A stretch of 64,000 bases of DNA from Flavobacteriales bacterium UBA852. Lineage in GTDB: Bacteria; Bacteroidota; Bacteroidia; Flavobacteriales_E; Vicingaceae. The notes below the pieces were generated by a model. The model searched no databases. It was not told the DNA's origin and was given only the letters and a program-made list of their open reading frames with translations. Below are positions 54,683 to 63,971 of this stretch, piece after piece. Position 1 is the first letter of the stretch; every line of letters starts with the position of its first letter. The stretch lies in the NCBI GenBank assembly GCA_002295925.1, contig DBGO01000012.1, positions 96,011 through 160,010 on the forward strand, written 5' to 3'. Position numbers and translations under genes: made by a program.

Positions 54683-57600
54683 ATGAACAAAATTCTACTT
54701 TCCTTGTCGTTATTATTTTATACCGTATTAACAGCTCAAAACACAAAACCTTACATTCCGCAACAAAAAAACTTACAAGCACACTATTCAAAAGTGCCTG
54801 TTAATCATTCCAAATCATCAGGGTGTTGGCTTCCGCTTGATGCAACTTACACGGACATTACCAACATATTTACGAGAAGTTACTCTCCTCAAGACGACGG
54901 TTCCTACGGACCACTCAATTTGGGTTTCAACTTTACATTTTACGGACAAACGTATAACAGTATTTATATCAATGTAAATGGTAATATTACGTTTGGGAAT
55001 TATTATTCATCTTATTCGCCGGCAGGGTTTCCTTCAAGCTCAGCGCCGGCAATGATTGCTCCTTTTTGGGCAGATGTAGATTTAAGAGGTACAGGTTCGG
55101 GAACAAATAAAGTTTATTACAAATTAGAGTCTAACAGAATTATCATTCAATGGGTAGAAGTAGGATATTATAATAAAAAAACCGTTCCGCTAAATACATT
55201 TCAGTTGATATTAACCGATGGTACCGACCCCGATGTCGGTATTGGATTTAATACGCGTTTTGCCTATGACGATATGAACTGGTGCGTTGGTGATGTAGGT
55301 GGAACAAATGGCTTTGGAAACGGAAATTTTGCCACAGTAGGTGCTCAAACCTCGGGTGGAGGAAATTATTATCAAATCGGTTTATTTGGTGAAGATAATT
55401 ACAACTACGACGGTGCCGGCGGAAATTTAGATGGTGTGCATTTTCTTGACGGCAAATGCTTTACAATGGATTTAAGCGGAACAAATGTAGCACCTATAGC
55501 TGTAGGATTCCCCGACAACCAAACTGTAAATATGTGTATGAACTCTACTTACACATTAACCACAGGGTTCAGCGGACCGGAATCCAATCAAATTGTTACC
55601 ACTACAATATCAAACGCCACATTAAGCAATTTGCAAACAAGCATTTCAAACGGAAATTATTCCTCGCAAACCATCACCATTAATGCAACATCAGCCGATG
55701 TTGGCACGCATACCATAACCTATACCGCAGTGGATAATGGAACGCCTGCAAAAACTACAACCGTGAATTTAACGGTAAATGTTTATGATTGTGGTAATTT
55801 CATTGGACCTTCATCAATTGAATTTGACGGAACAGATGACTATGTACTGTTTGGCAACATTGGTAATTTGAATCTCTCGGGACATATTACATTAGAAACT
55901 TGGATGAAGCCTTATGTTCAGAATTTCGCTGGTGACATAGCGGTTATTCATAAAAACGACCAATATATGTTAGGATACAATGGCAGTTCAGGACAAGCTG
56001 TTTTTAAAGTAAATATTGGCGGAACATGGTATTCAATATCATCCAACGCAACATTAACAGCCAACAAATGGAATCACGTTGCCGGAACGTTTGATAATAA
56101 TGTTATGAAAATTTACATAAATGGAAAATTAGATAATTCTGCTAATGTATCCGGAGCGTTAAATGTAAGTAATTCAAATTTTGTAATCGGAGCAGATTTA
56201 ACAGCCACTAAATACTTTGCCGGAAGATTGGATGAAATCCGCATTTGGCGAGTGGCAAAATCGGAAAATGAAATAAATATTAACCGGTTTAAAAGCATTC
56301 CATCCAATACCAACTATCTACAAATGTATTTAAAATGCGACGAAGACGAAGGCGCTGTTTTAATAGACACCAGCGGATATTACAACAATGGTTCGTTAAC
56401 CAATATGGATACCGTAGCGTGTTGGAAAGATAATTTTGCCAAAATTTGGTATGGAAATACCGATAATAATTTCAATACCGGTTCTAACTGGTCAAAAGGT
56501 TTGGCACCGTTAGTTTCAGACAACGGCTCGTTAGAAGCTTTTGAATACGTTATTATTCCCAACAATTTAAGCAATTACCCGGTATTAACCGAACAAACCG
56601 AAATAAATAATTTGGTTATCCTTGATTCGGCAAACATAGCCTTAAACCCGGGTGCAGAATTAGTCATATACAACGATTTATACAACTTTGGTGTCGATAC
56701 TTTTGATGCAACCATTCGGTTTAGCGGGCAAAACACTCAAAACCAATACGGCTCGGCTACTTTTGAGAACCTTACTATTGATGCCGATGTAATACTTAAC
56801 AATGATATAAACATTCGTGGTGAATTGCTTTTAAATACCGGCGTATTAAATATCAACAATCAAATTTTAACCATAAAATCAGACAGTTTACAAACCGGAC
56901 TGATATACCACAACTCCGGAAGCATCAACGGAGAAGTTACTATGGAAAGATACATTGACCATCAAGTAAATACTTTTGGTTATCACTATTTATCATCTCC
57001 AATGACAAATATTAATATTGCTCAAATTGACGACGATATTCCCCTCATCAACTTGGGCGGAAATACAACCAGCAACCCTTTACCTAACTTATGGTATTAT
57101 GACGAAACTGTTGCAGACACCAATTTCATGGGTGGTTGGACTTCTCCGGGCTCAATGTCGTACCCAATGACACCTATGCAAGGATTTGCCGTATATGTTT
57201 GGAACAGTAAACTGTGGGACGTTACAGGCACGGTAAATAATGGTTCGGTTAGCCGTGCGGTCTATAACACCTCATCAGGTAATCCTCTTGCCGATGGTTG
57301 GAATTTTGTAGGAAACCCCTACCCTTCGCCAATGAATTGGGACAATGTATCTTTACCGTCTGGCGTTGATAATGCAGTATATTATTGGGATTATGAAACC
57401 AACCAATATGCCAGCTATGTAGATGGTATTGGTACCAACGGAGGCAACGGCTTTATAGCCACAATGCAAGGATTTTACGTTCACGCCACATCCAACACTA
57501 CTTTAACTTTTGATAATTCGGCACGTACCACACAAAACAACAGTTCGTATTACCGTACAGGAAACAGCGTATCTTCTTATCCGGAAACTATTAAACTTAA

Positions 57601-58267
57601 AGTGGACGGAAACGGATATACCGATGAAACAGCCATTCGATTTGGCAGTAATGCAACCGACTCTTTTGATGTGGCAATTGATGCTTACAAACTATTGAGT
57701 GGCGACCCAAATGCGCCTATTTTATATACCTTAATTCAAGATAAAAAATCATCCATTAATTCATTGCCTAAGTTTAACAATGGAAACTATACCGTTCCAC
57801 TATACTTTGAACCCGGCGTTTCAGGAAACTACACGATTGATTTAAGCTATAAAGGCGAATTTGATGCCAATACAACCATCACATTAGAAGATGCTGTTAC
57901 AGGCACGTTCCACGATGTAATATATGGCGGACCTTATCAATTCTCTATGAATGTAGGTGATGCGCCAAATCGTTTCTTTGTTCACTTTAACAAAGTGATT
58001 ACAGGAGTAGAAAACAATGATTCCGAAAATCTTTCAGTGTACAGTTTTGAAGATAAAATATACATTACACAATTAAAGCAAAATGCCCGGGTTGAAGTAC
58101 TGGATATTACGGGAAAACAAATTGTATCCAAACAATTAATACCTAATGCTCAAAAAATCATCAGTTTACCGGAAAATACTTCTTCAGGAATTTACTTTGT
58201 AAGAATTTACTCTGAAAATTTAAACATTGTAAAAAAACTGTGGATAGAAAATAAAGAATTAAAATAA
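54683..58267 (+). CDS. Large T9SS-sorted protein with nidogen-like and LamG-like domains
   Basis: A 1194-residue surface protein with a signal peptide (MNKILLSLSLLFYTVLTAQ). Domain order: a nidogen-type region (about 50-265: YGPLNLGFNFTFYGQTYNSI; APMIAPFWADVDLRG), a short cadherin-like repeat (about 275-365), a concanavalin A/LamG-like domain (about 375-555: SIEFDGTDDYVLFG; WNHVAGTFDNNVMKIYINGK), a parallel-beta-like region (about 590-760), further beta domains, and a T9SS type A tail (VEVLDITGKQIVSKQL; SGIYFVRIYSENLN). It is likely an adhesin or matrix protein. It lies 29 bases upstream of the mini-protein and exosortase genes, probably in one operon. Confidence 0.85.
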   Translation: MNKILLSLSLLFYTVLTAQNTKPYIPQQKNLQAHYSKVPVNHSKSSGCWLPLDATYTDITNIFTRSYSPQDDGSYGPLNLGFNFTFYGQTYNSIYINVNGNITFGNYYSSYSPAGFPSSSAPAMIAPFWADVDLRGTGSGTNKVYYKLESNRIIIQWVEVGYYNKKTVPLNTFQLILTDGTDPDVGIGFNTRFAYDDMNWCVGDVGGTNGFGNGNFATVGAQTSGGGNYYQIGLFGEDNYNYDGAGGNLDGVHFLDGKCFTMDLSGTNVAPIAVGFPDNQTVNMCMNSTYTLTTGFSGPESNQIVTTTISNATLSNLQTSISNGNYSSQTITINATSADVGTHTITYTAVDNGTPAKTTTVNLTVNVYDCGNFIGPSSIEFDGTDDYVLFGNIGNLNLSGHITLETWMKPYVQNFAGDIAVIHKNDQYMLGYNGSSGQAVFKVNIGGTWYSISSNATLTANKWNHVAGTFDNNVMKIYINGKLDNSANVSGALNVSNSNFVIGADLTATKYFAGRLDEIRIWRVAKSENEININRFKSIPSNTNYLQMYLKCDEDEGAVLIDTSGYYNNGSLTNMDTVACWKDNFAKIWYGNTDNNFNTGSNWSKGLAPLVSDNGSLEAFEYVIIPNNLSNYPVLTEQTEINNLVILDSANIALNPGAELVIYNDLYNFGVDTFDATIRFSGQNTQNQYGSATFENLTIDADVILNNDINIRGELLLNTGVLNINNQILTIKSDSLQTGLIYHNSGSINGEVTMERYIDHQVNTFGYHYLSSPMTNINIAQIDDDIPLINLGGNTTSNPLPNLWYYDETVADTNFMGGWTSPGSMSYPMTPMQGFAVYVWNSKLWDVTGTVNNGSVSRAVYNTSSGNPLADGWNFVGNPYPSPMNWDNVSLPSGVDNAVYYWDYETNQYASYVDGIGTNGGNGFIATMQGFYVHATSNTTLTFDNSARTTQNNSSYYRTGNSVSSYPETIKLKVDGNGYTDETAIRFGSNATDSFDVAIDAYKLLSGDPNAPILYTLIQDKKSSINSLPKFNNGNYTVPLYFEPGVSGNYTIDLSYKGEFDANTTITLEDAVTGTFHDVIYGGPYQFSMNVGDAPNRFFVHFNKVITGVENNDSENLSVYSFEDKIYITQLKQNARVEVLDITGKQIVSKQLIPNAQKIISLPENTSSGIYFVRIYSENLNIVKKLWIENKELK

Positions 58268-58296
58268 AAATGTTAAACCTTAAAAATCAATTTATT

Positions 58297-58488
58297 ATGA
58301 AAAATTTACTAAACATACTCGTATTTATTTCGACATTACTTATTACAAGCGACCTTTTGGCACAAGGACCTCCACCACCACCTGCAAACACACCTTTGGA
58401 TTCAGGGTTATTATTGCTGATTGGTGCTTCTGTAGGGCTTGGAGTAAAAAAATTGAATGACAAAGCCAAAAAAAGAAAGAGTGAATAA
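58297..58488 (+). CDS. Mini-protein with signal peptide and exosortase-type sorting tail
   Basis: A 63-residue protein. The start at 58297 gives a signal peptide (MKNLLNILVFISTLLITSDL, then LAQ). Next come a GPPPPPANT linker, a PLD motif, a hydrophobic span (SGLLLLIGASVGLGV) and a basic tail (KKLNDKAKKRKSE). This three-part tail resembles the PID-CTERM class of short Bacteroidota sorting signals with PLD for PID. After signal removal and cleavage at the motif, only about ten residues would remain. Its 3' end overlaps the exosortase gene, the expected processing enzyme. Confidence 0.75.
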   Translation: MKNLLNILVFISTLLITSDLLAQGPPPPPANTPLDSGLLLLIGASVGLGVKKLNDKAKKRKSE

Positions 58489-59035
58489 TTCGGAAAAATC
58501 ACCTTCGGTTTATTTATGGAAACTTCCTTATGTATCTAAGGAGGTTTCCCTGTTTCTTTTTCGGTTAATATTTATTTTCATACTGTATAAGGCAATATTT
58601 TTTATCGTTTGGCGTGTTCCTGTTTTAACTCAATGGCACGAAAATTATACGGTTTTTGTTATTAAAGCCATTCTTTATCCAGTTAAGTGGATATTAGATT
58701 TTTTTGAATATCCCATAACTTTCATTGAATCCGAAAGGGTTATTAGAATTGCAAACAGTGGTGGTGTAAGGGTTTCTCCTCCATGCTCTGGATTGGATAT
58801 CATATTTTTATACTTATCTCTAATAATGGCTTTTCCAAAAAAATTAAAACAAAAAATCTATTATTCTGTAACCGGAATTTTCATTATTCACGGATTGAAC
58901 ATATTAAGAATTACCGCATTGGCACTTATCTCTTACTATTCACCGCAATGGGTAGAAATCAATCATAAAGTGATTTTCAATATTATTGTGTATTCAATTA
59001 TTATTTATTTGTTTTTACGATTTATAAATAAATAA
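58457..59035 (+). CDS. Exosortase/archaeosortase family protein
   Basis: A membrane protein of up to 192 residues with about five spans. The three catalytic elements of exosortases are present: Cys110 in PPCSGLDIIFLYLS, Arg151 in HGLNILRITALA, and His170 in VEINHKVIFNI. These transpeptidase-like enzymes cleave C-terminal sorting tails and attach the protein to a lipid or glycan. The start is uncertain: ATG 58457 lies inside the mini-protein gene, and GTG 58478 gives VNNSEKSPSVYLWKL with a smaller overlap. I cannot name the Xrt subfamily from sequence alone. No polysaccharide gene cluster is adjacent. Confidence 0.88.
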   Translation: MTKPKKERVNNSEKSPSVYLWKLPYVSKEVSLFLFRLIFIFILYKAIFFIVWRVPVLTQWHENYTVFVIKAILYPVKWILDFFEYPITFIESERVIRIANSGGVRVSPPCSGLDIIFLYLSLIMAFPKKLKQKIYYSVTGIFIIHGLNILRITALALISYYSPQWVEINHKVIFNIIVYSIIIYLFLRFINK

Positions 59036-59036
59036 T

Positions 59037-59645
59037 TTAAAAAGTTTCATATAGAATAACAACTCCGGCAATAATAAAAAGAATACCGACTATTTTATTG
59101 AATATAAATAATATTTTGCGATTTATATTATTTTTCAGTTTATAGGCCAAAACTATTTTTATTAGATCGGTAGATATAAAAGTAATTATACACGATAAAA
59201 AATAAATTGTAATTTTAAATTTGCTTCCATTAAATAATTCCTGAGCCAATGTAGAAGTTGACAACCAAAATGCCCATACGGACGGATTTACTGTATTTAT
59301 CAGATAACCTTGAGAAAAAAGTATTTTTTTGTTAGCTTTAATTTGTAAAGTATTGCTAACACTTGGTTTGGACAACAACTTTGTTATTCCAAATATAATA
59401 AATACGACAAAAGCAAGATATTCTAATATTTTAGACTCTAACAAATGCCATTCTTCAATTTGGTTAATTAAAACGACACATAAACTCAATACAGTAATAT
59501 CACTTAACCATACTCCAAATGCGAAAATTAAAGCCGTTTTTTTATTTTTTGAAATAGACAAGTCTATCATTTGAAAAAAAACAGGACCGATTAATACCGC
59601 TAAAACAAGTCCAAGAAAAAAACCTTCCAATATGGCATTAATCAT
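59037..59645 (-). CDS. LysE/RhtB family exporter
   Basis: A 202-residue inner-membrane exporter. The N-terminus EGFFLGLVLAVLIGPVFFQM is the LysE signature (GxxxGPxxF). Six hydrophobic segments and VNPSVWAFWLSTSTL also fit the family, which exports amino acids and related small molecules. It overlaps the upstream GH3 gene by eight bases, so the two are coupled. The substrate may be the GH3 product or an amino acid; this is inference. It is convergent with the exosortase gene. Confidence 0.88.
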   Translation of the reverse strand: MINAILEGFFLGLVLAVLIGPVFFQMIDLSISKNKKTALIFAFGVWLSDITVLSLCVVLINQIEEWHLLESKILEYLAFVVFIIFGITKLLSKPSVSNTLQIKANKKILFSQGYLINTVNPSVWAFWLSTSTLAQELFNGSKFKITIYFLSCIITFISTDLIKIVLAYKLKNNINRKILFIFNKIVGILFIIAGVVILYETF

Positions 59646-61194
59646 GCTTTAGTAATTCTCTTTTTTGTAAAAAAGACAACCAATTGTTTAATCGCTCACC
59701 TTTTAATACTCTGGGGAATTTGTTTTGATTCCCTAATTTTCCTATACTATTCATCCAATCGTAAAAAGTTTCTACCGGCAAAACCGTAACTTTCATATAT
59801 TTTAGTGCGGCTTTTCTTTCAGTTGCATAATCATCATTCAAAGTACTTAAATGTTTATCCAAAATATCTCGAATTTTATCTTCGTCTATTTTTCCGACAT
59901 AATCCTTTATACCCAAAAACCAGTGATGTTCAAAGAACGGCCCCTTATTTTTTGCATAAACCGCAAACTCATTTATGGCTATATTCAATTCGTCTGCCGT
60001 CTGTTGTACAGCTTCATTCATATTTTCTATAGAGAGATGTTCTCCACAAACACTCAAGAACATTTTTACTCTACCGGTAATTTCTATAAAACATTTTTCG
60101 GTATCAATAAATTTAATGGTATCGCCTATTAAATAACGCCAAGTTCCTGAACAGGTTGTTACCAATAAGGCGTAATCAATTCCCGGTTTTACATCATTTA
60201 CACATATAGCTTGCACATTTGACTTAATATTACCATTTTCGTCAAAATTATTTTCATTAAACTCTACAAACTCAAAGAAAATACCATTATTGAGAGATAA
60301 TTTTAAATTAGAATCGTTTGCTCCCTGATAAGCAAAAAAACCTTCAGAAGCTAAATAAGTTTCCAAATAATAAACCTCTTCTCTAAAATATTTTTTAAAC
60401 GATTTTTCATAGGGTTTAAAACTTACTCCACCATGCAAAAATATTTTAAGATTGGGCCAAATATCATGAATAGATTCCACCTGATAATAATCCAGCATTC
60501 TATCAAAAAGCAATTGATACCATGAGGGAACTCCGGTAATAATTCCAACATCCCATTGATTGGCCTTGCGGGTAATTTCATCCAATTTTTTATTCCAATC
60601 GGTAATTTTGGCTATATCTCTACCCGGTTTATACAATAATTGCATCCATAAGGGCAATAGTTTAATCAATATCCCGCTCAAATCACCTTCATAATGTTCA
60701 TTCACTTTTTTTAACGATGTAGAACCTCCGAGCATCATTGCACTTTTATCATAAAACTTTGGTGGTAATTTTAACTGTGTTAATGTAAGTGATTGATTTA
60801 CACTTGTTTTTTTAATTGCTTTTATCATATCAATAGTAACAGGAACCCGTTTACTTGATGCGTCAGACGTTCCTGATGTTAGAGCAAAATATTTTATTTT
60901 TCCGGGCCAAGATATATTGGGTATATCCTGTAAAGAATATTTCCAGTACTTTTCATATATTGTTTGATAATCAAAAACCGGTAGGGTATTTTTAAACGAT
61001 TCATAAACATTATCTTCATTTAATATATTGCTAAATGAATAATCTGTGCCTATTTTAGTTTGAGCAGCAGTTTTTAGCAATTTAATTAATTCTTTATATT
61101 GTAAATCAGCAAACGAATCAACAATTTTTTTAGAACGTAATTTCTCTGAAGCTTTATTTTTTATTTCTTGTAATAATATTCCTATAAATGCCAT
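59638..61194 (-). CDS. GH3-family acyl-amide synthetase
   Basis: A 518-residue enzyme of the GH3 (auxin-responsive promoter) family, whose plant members adenylate a carboxylic acid and join it to an amino acid. ATP/AMP motifs are FALTSGTSDASSKRVPVT, LETYLASEGFFAYQG and TCSGTWRYLIGDTIKF. The acidic HHWFLGIKDYVGK region matches bacterial members. The acyl acid and amino acid are unknown. It is translationally coupled to a LysE exporter, so its product may be exported. It has a well-formed promoter. Confidence 0.9.
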   Translation of the reverse strand: MAFIGILLQEIKNKASEKLRSKKIVDSFADLQYKELIKLLKTAAQTKIGTDYSFSNILNEDNVYESFKNTLPVFDYQTIYEKYWKYSLQDIPNISWPGKIKYFALTSGTSDASSKRVPVTIDMIKAIKKTSVNQSLTLTQLKLPPKFYDKSAMMLGGSTSLKKVNEHYEGDLSGILIKLLPLWMQLLYKPGRDIAKITDWNKKLDEITRKANQWDVGIITGVPSWYQLLFDRMLDYYQVESIHDIWPNLKIFLHGGVSFKPYEKSFKKYFREEVYYLETYLASEGFFAYQGANDSNLKLSLNNGIFFEFVEFNENNFDENGNIKSNVQAICVNDVKPGIDYALLVTTCSGTWRYLIGDTIKFIDTEKCFIEITGRVKMFLSVCGEHLSIENMNEAVQQTADELNIAINEFAVYAKNKGPFFEHHWFLGIKDYVGKIDEDKIRDILDKHLSTLNDDYATERKAALKYMKVTVLPVETFYDWMNSIGKLGNQNKFPRVLKGERLNNWLSFLQKRELLKHD

Positions 61195-61212
61195 ATTAAT
61201 TTATTAATTTTT

Positions 61213-61243
61213 CAAAAATAAAGTTTAAATATGTAAACATCAA
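61213..61243 (-). promoter_or_regulatory. Promoter of the GH3-lysE operon
   Basis: On the reverse strand TTG (61241-61243) is followed after 20 bases by TATTTTTG (61213-61220), a full match to the Bacteroidota promoter pattern. The -7 box lies 18 bases before the GH3 ATG. Confidence 0.65.
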
Positions 61244-61304
61244 CTTTATGTCAGAATATTGAGTATAATTTCATTAAAAGACTTTTTTAAGTTCGGAAAT
61301 ATTC

Positions 61305-61312
61305 TAAATTTG
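61305..61312 (+). promoter_or_regulatory. -7 box of the pyruvate dehydrogenase operon
   Basis: TAAATTTG matches TAnnTTTG exactly and lies 25 bases before the pdhA ATG. The -33 element is weak. Confidence 0.55.
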
Positions 61313-61337
61313 TACTTGCATAAAAAATTCAAGTAGA

Positions 61338-62336
61338 ATGGCGAAGAAAAAATCACTCGGAAAAGAAACTTATTTGCACTGGTACGAATCAATGTTGTTG
61401 ATGCGTAAATTCGAAGAAAAAGCCAGTCAGCTATATATCCAACGAAAATTCACCGGTTTTTTACATTTATATATTGGTCAAGAAGCAGTTGTAGCCGGCT
61501 CGGTTTCTGCAACTACCGAAAACGACAATATGATTACCGCTTACCGCTGTCATGCCCATCCTTTAGGTCGTGGAACAGATCCTAAAAAAGTAATGGCAGA
61601 ATTGTACGGAAAAGTTACCGGTTTATGTAAAGGTAAAGGCGGTTCTATGCACATGTTCGATAAAGAACGTCGTATATTTGGCGGTCATGGTATTGTGGGC
61701 GGACAAATTCCTTTGGGAGCAGGCATTGCTTTTGCCGAAAAATACAAAGGCACAAAAAACGTTACACTCACATACATGGGCGACGGTGCCGTTCGTCAAG
61801 GTGCTTTGCATGAAACATTCAATATGGCTATGACATGGAAATTACCCGTTGTTTTCATTATTGAAAACAATCAATACGCTATGGGTACTTCCGTAGAACG
61901 TACATCAAACGTTACCGATTTATATAAATTGGGATGCGCTTACGACATGCCCAGCGAACCGGTTGACGGCATGACTTGCGAAGCTGTTCACGATGCCGTT
62001 TCTCGTGCAGTAGATAGAGCCCGAAAAGGCGAAGGACCTACTCTTTTGGAAATGAAAACCTACCGTTACAAAGGTCATTCAATGTCCGACCCCAGAAAAT
62101 ACAGGACCAAAGAGGAAGAGGAAGCTTATAAAAAACTTGACCCAATTGAAAAAGTTTTAAAAACCATTAAGGATAAAAAATACGCTTCCGCAAAACAAAT
62201 AGAAGAAATTAACAAGCGTGTGAAACAACAAGTAGAGGAAGCTGTAAAATTTGCCGAAGAATCTCCTTTACCAAGTCCTGAAGATATTTATAATGATGTA
62301 TATTCAGAACCAAATTATCCTTTTATAAAAGAATAA
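61338..62336 (+). CDS. pdhA: Pyruvate dehydrogenase E1 component, alpha subunit
   Basis: A 332-residue thiamine-diphosphate enzyme subunit that decarboxylates pyruvate. It shows LLMRKFEEKASQLYIQRKFT, FLHLYIGQEAVV, GKGGSMHMFD, the ThDP/magnesium motif MGDGAVRQGALHETFNMA and the phosphorylation-loop-like YRYKGHSMSDPRKYRTKEE. E1-beta is not adjacent, as is common in Bacteroidota; the E2 gene follows after 15 bases. Confidence 0.95.
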   Translation: MAKKKSLGKETYLHWYESMLLMRKFEEKASQLYIQRKFTGFLHLYIGQEAVVAGSVSATTENDNMITAYRCHAHPLGRGTDPKKVMAELYGKVTGLCKGKGGSMHMFDKERRIFGGHGIVGGQIPLGAGIAFAEKYKGTKNVTLTYMGDGAVRQGALHETFNMAMTWKLPVVFIIENNQYAMGTSVERTSNVTDLYKLGCAYDMPSEPVDGMTCEAVHDAVSRAVDRARKGEGPTLLEMKTYRYKGHSMSDPRKYRTKEEEEAYKKLDPIEKVLKTIKDKKYASAKQIEEINKRVKQQVEEAVKFAEESPLPSPEDIYNDVYSEPNYPFIKE

Positions 62337-62351
62337 AAAATTACAAGTAAT

Positions 62352-63971
62352 ATGGCAGAAGTTATAAAAATGCCCAAATTGAGTGATACCATGACCGAGG
62401 GCGTGGTGGCTAAATGGCATAAAAATATAGGCGATAAAGTTTCTGACGGTGATTTACTTGCCGAAATTGAAACCGATAAAGCCACTATGGAATTTGAATC
62501 TTACGCAGACGGATATTTGCTTTATCAAGGTGTAAAAGAAGGCGAAAGTGCTCCGGTAGATGCTGTTTTGGCTATTATTGGCGAAAAAGGTGAAGATATT
62601 TCTGCATTATTGCAAGAAAATGCAGCAGAAAAGAAAGAAGATAATGATGACAACAACGAATCTGCAACAGTAGAAAACACTCCTGAGCAAACTCCCGAAA
62701 TAGATTTATCAGATGTAAAAGCCGAAGTAATACGTATGCCCAAATTGAGTGATACCATGACCGAAGGTGTGGTAGCAAAATGGCATAAAAAAGTAGGCGA
62801 CAAAGTAGCTGATGGCGACTTATTGGCTGAAATAGAAACCGACAAAGCCACAATGGAATTTGAATCATTCTTGGACGGTTATTTACTTTATCAAGGTGTA
62901 AAAGAAGGCGAAAGTGCTCCGGTAGATGCTATTTTGGCAATCATTGGCGAAAAAGATGCCGATTATTCTAAAATATTGGAAGCTGAAAAATACAGAAATA
63001 ACGCCCAATCCGAAAAAACTGCAGAAGCGCCAAAGCCGGTAAAAGAAACCAAAGCCGAACAAAAACAGGATGTTAAAAAATCATCTGCAACGGTAACTAC
63101 CACTACCACATCAACAGAAGGTAAACGAATAAAAGCTTCGCCATTAGCCAAAAAATTAGCCAAAGAAAAAGGCATAAATTTAGCTCTTGTAAAAGGAACC
63201 GGCGAAGGCGGAAGAATTATAAAACGCGATATAGAAAACTATCAAGGCGGTGGCATGGCAATGGCAGCAGCAATGCACGAAGGATACAAAGATGTTCCGG
63301 TATCGCAAATGCGAAAAACTATTGCCCGCCGATTATCCGAAAGTAAATTTACCGCGCCACACTTTTACTTAACCATGGAAATTGACATGGACAATGCCGT
63401 AGAAACACGCAAAGCAATTAATACGGTTTCTCCTGTAAAAATTTCTTTCAACGACATGGTAGTAAAAGCCGCTGCCGCAGCATTGCGTCAACATCCAAAG
63501 GTAAATGCTTCTTGGCTTGATGACAGAATTCGCTATTACGACCATATTCACGTAGGTGTCGCCGTAGCCGTTGACGAAGGTTTATTAGTGCCCGTTGTGC
63601 GCTTTGCCGACCAAAAACCATTATCGGCAATAGCATCTGAAGTAAAAACTTATGCCGAAAAAGCCAAAAACAAACAACTGCAACCCCAAGATTGGGAAGG
63701 AAACACGTTTACTATTTCCAATTTAGGAATGTTTGGTATAGAAGAGTTTACTGCCATTATCAACCCACCGGATGCTTGTATTATGGCAGTAGGTGCTATT
63801 AAGCAAGTGCCTGTTGTGAAAAACGGACAAATTGTTCCGGGCAACCGAATGAAAGTTACCCTTTCTTGCGATCACCGTGTAGTTGACGGCGCCGTAGGTT
63901 CGGCTTTCTTACAAACATTTAAAAACTATATGGAAAATCCCGTTTTGTTTTTAGGTGCGTACAATATATAA
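62352..63971 (+). CDS. pdhC: Pyruvate dehydrogenase E2, dihydrolipoamide acetyltransferase
   Basis: A 539-residue E2 that transfers the acetyl group to CoA and forms the core of the complex. There are two lipoyl domains (about residues 2-80 and 124-202), each with the lipoyl lysine in EIETDKATMEFES. An E1/E3-binding domain follows (about 258-295: KASPLAKKLAKEKGINLALV), and then the catalytic acetyltransferase domain with SFNDMVVKAAAAALRQHP and the active-site SCDHRVVDGAVG. The lipoyl domains are nearly identical and share long exact DNA matches. It is cotranscribed with pdhA. Confidence 0.95.
   Translation: MAEVIKMPKLSDTMTEGVVAKWHKNIGDKVSDGDLLAEIETDKATMEFESYADGYLLYQGVKEGESAPVDAVLAIIGEKGEDISALLQENAAEKKEDNDDNNESATVENTPEQTPEIDLSDVKAEVIRMPKLSDTMTEGVVAKWHKKVGDKVADGDLLAEIETDKATMEFESFLDGYLLYQGVKEGESAPVDAILAIIGEKDADYSKILEAEKYRNNAQSEKTAEAPKPVKETKAEQKQDVKKSSATVTTTTTSTEGKRIKASPLAKKLAKEKGINLALVKGTGEGGRIIKRDIENYQGGGMAMAAAMHEGYKDVPVSQMRKTIARRLSESKFTAPHFYLTMEIDMDNAVETRKAINTVSPVKISFNDMVVKAAAAALRQHPKVNASWLDDRIRYYDHIHVGVAVAVDEGLLVPVVRFADQKPLSAIASEVKTYAEKAKNKQLQPQDWEGNTFTISNLGMFGIEEFTAIINPPDACIMAVGAIKQVPVVKNGQIVPGNRMKVTLSCDHRVVDGAVGSAFLQTFKNYMENPVLFLGAYNI
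62370..62930 (+). repeat. Direct repeat encoding the two lipoyl domains
   Basis: The two lipoyl-domain coding segments are offset by 366 bases. They share an exact 45-base match (62520-62564 and 62886-62930) and an exact 29-base match (62370-62398 and 62736-62764), with scattered differences between. This indicates a tandem domain duplication kept similar by selection or gene conversion. Confidence 0.85.

Noticed and set aside
54604..54804. A 66-codon plus-strand frame overlapping the start of the large T9SS protein
   Set aside because: It runs across the promoter region and the signal peptide of the real gene in another frame and has no independent support.
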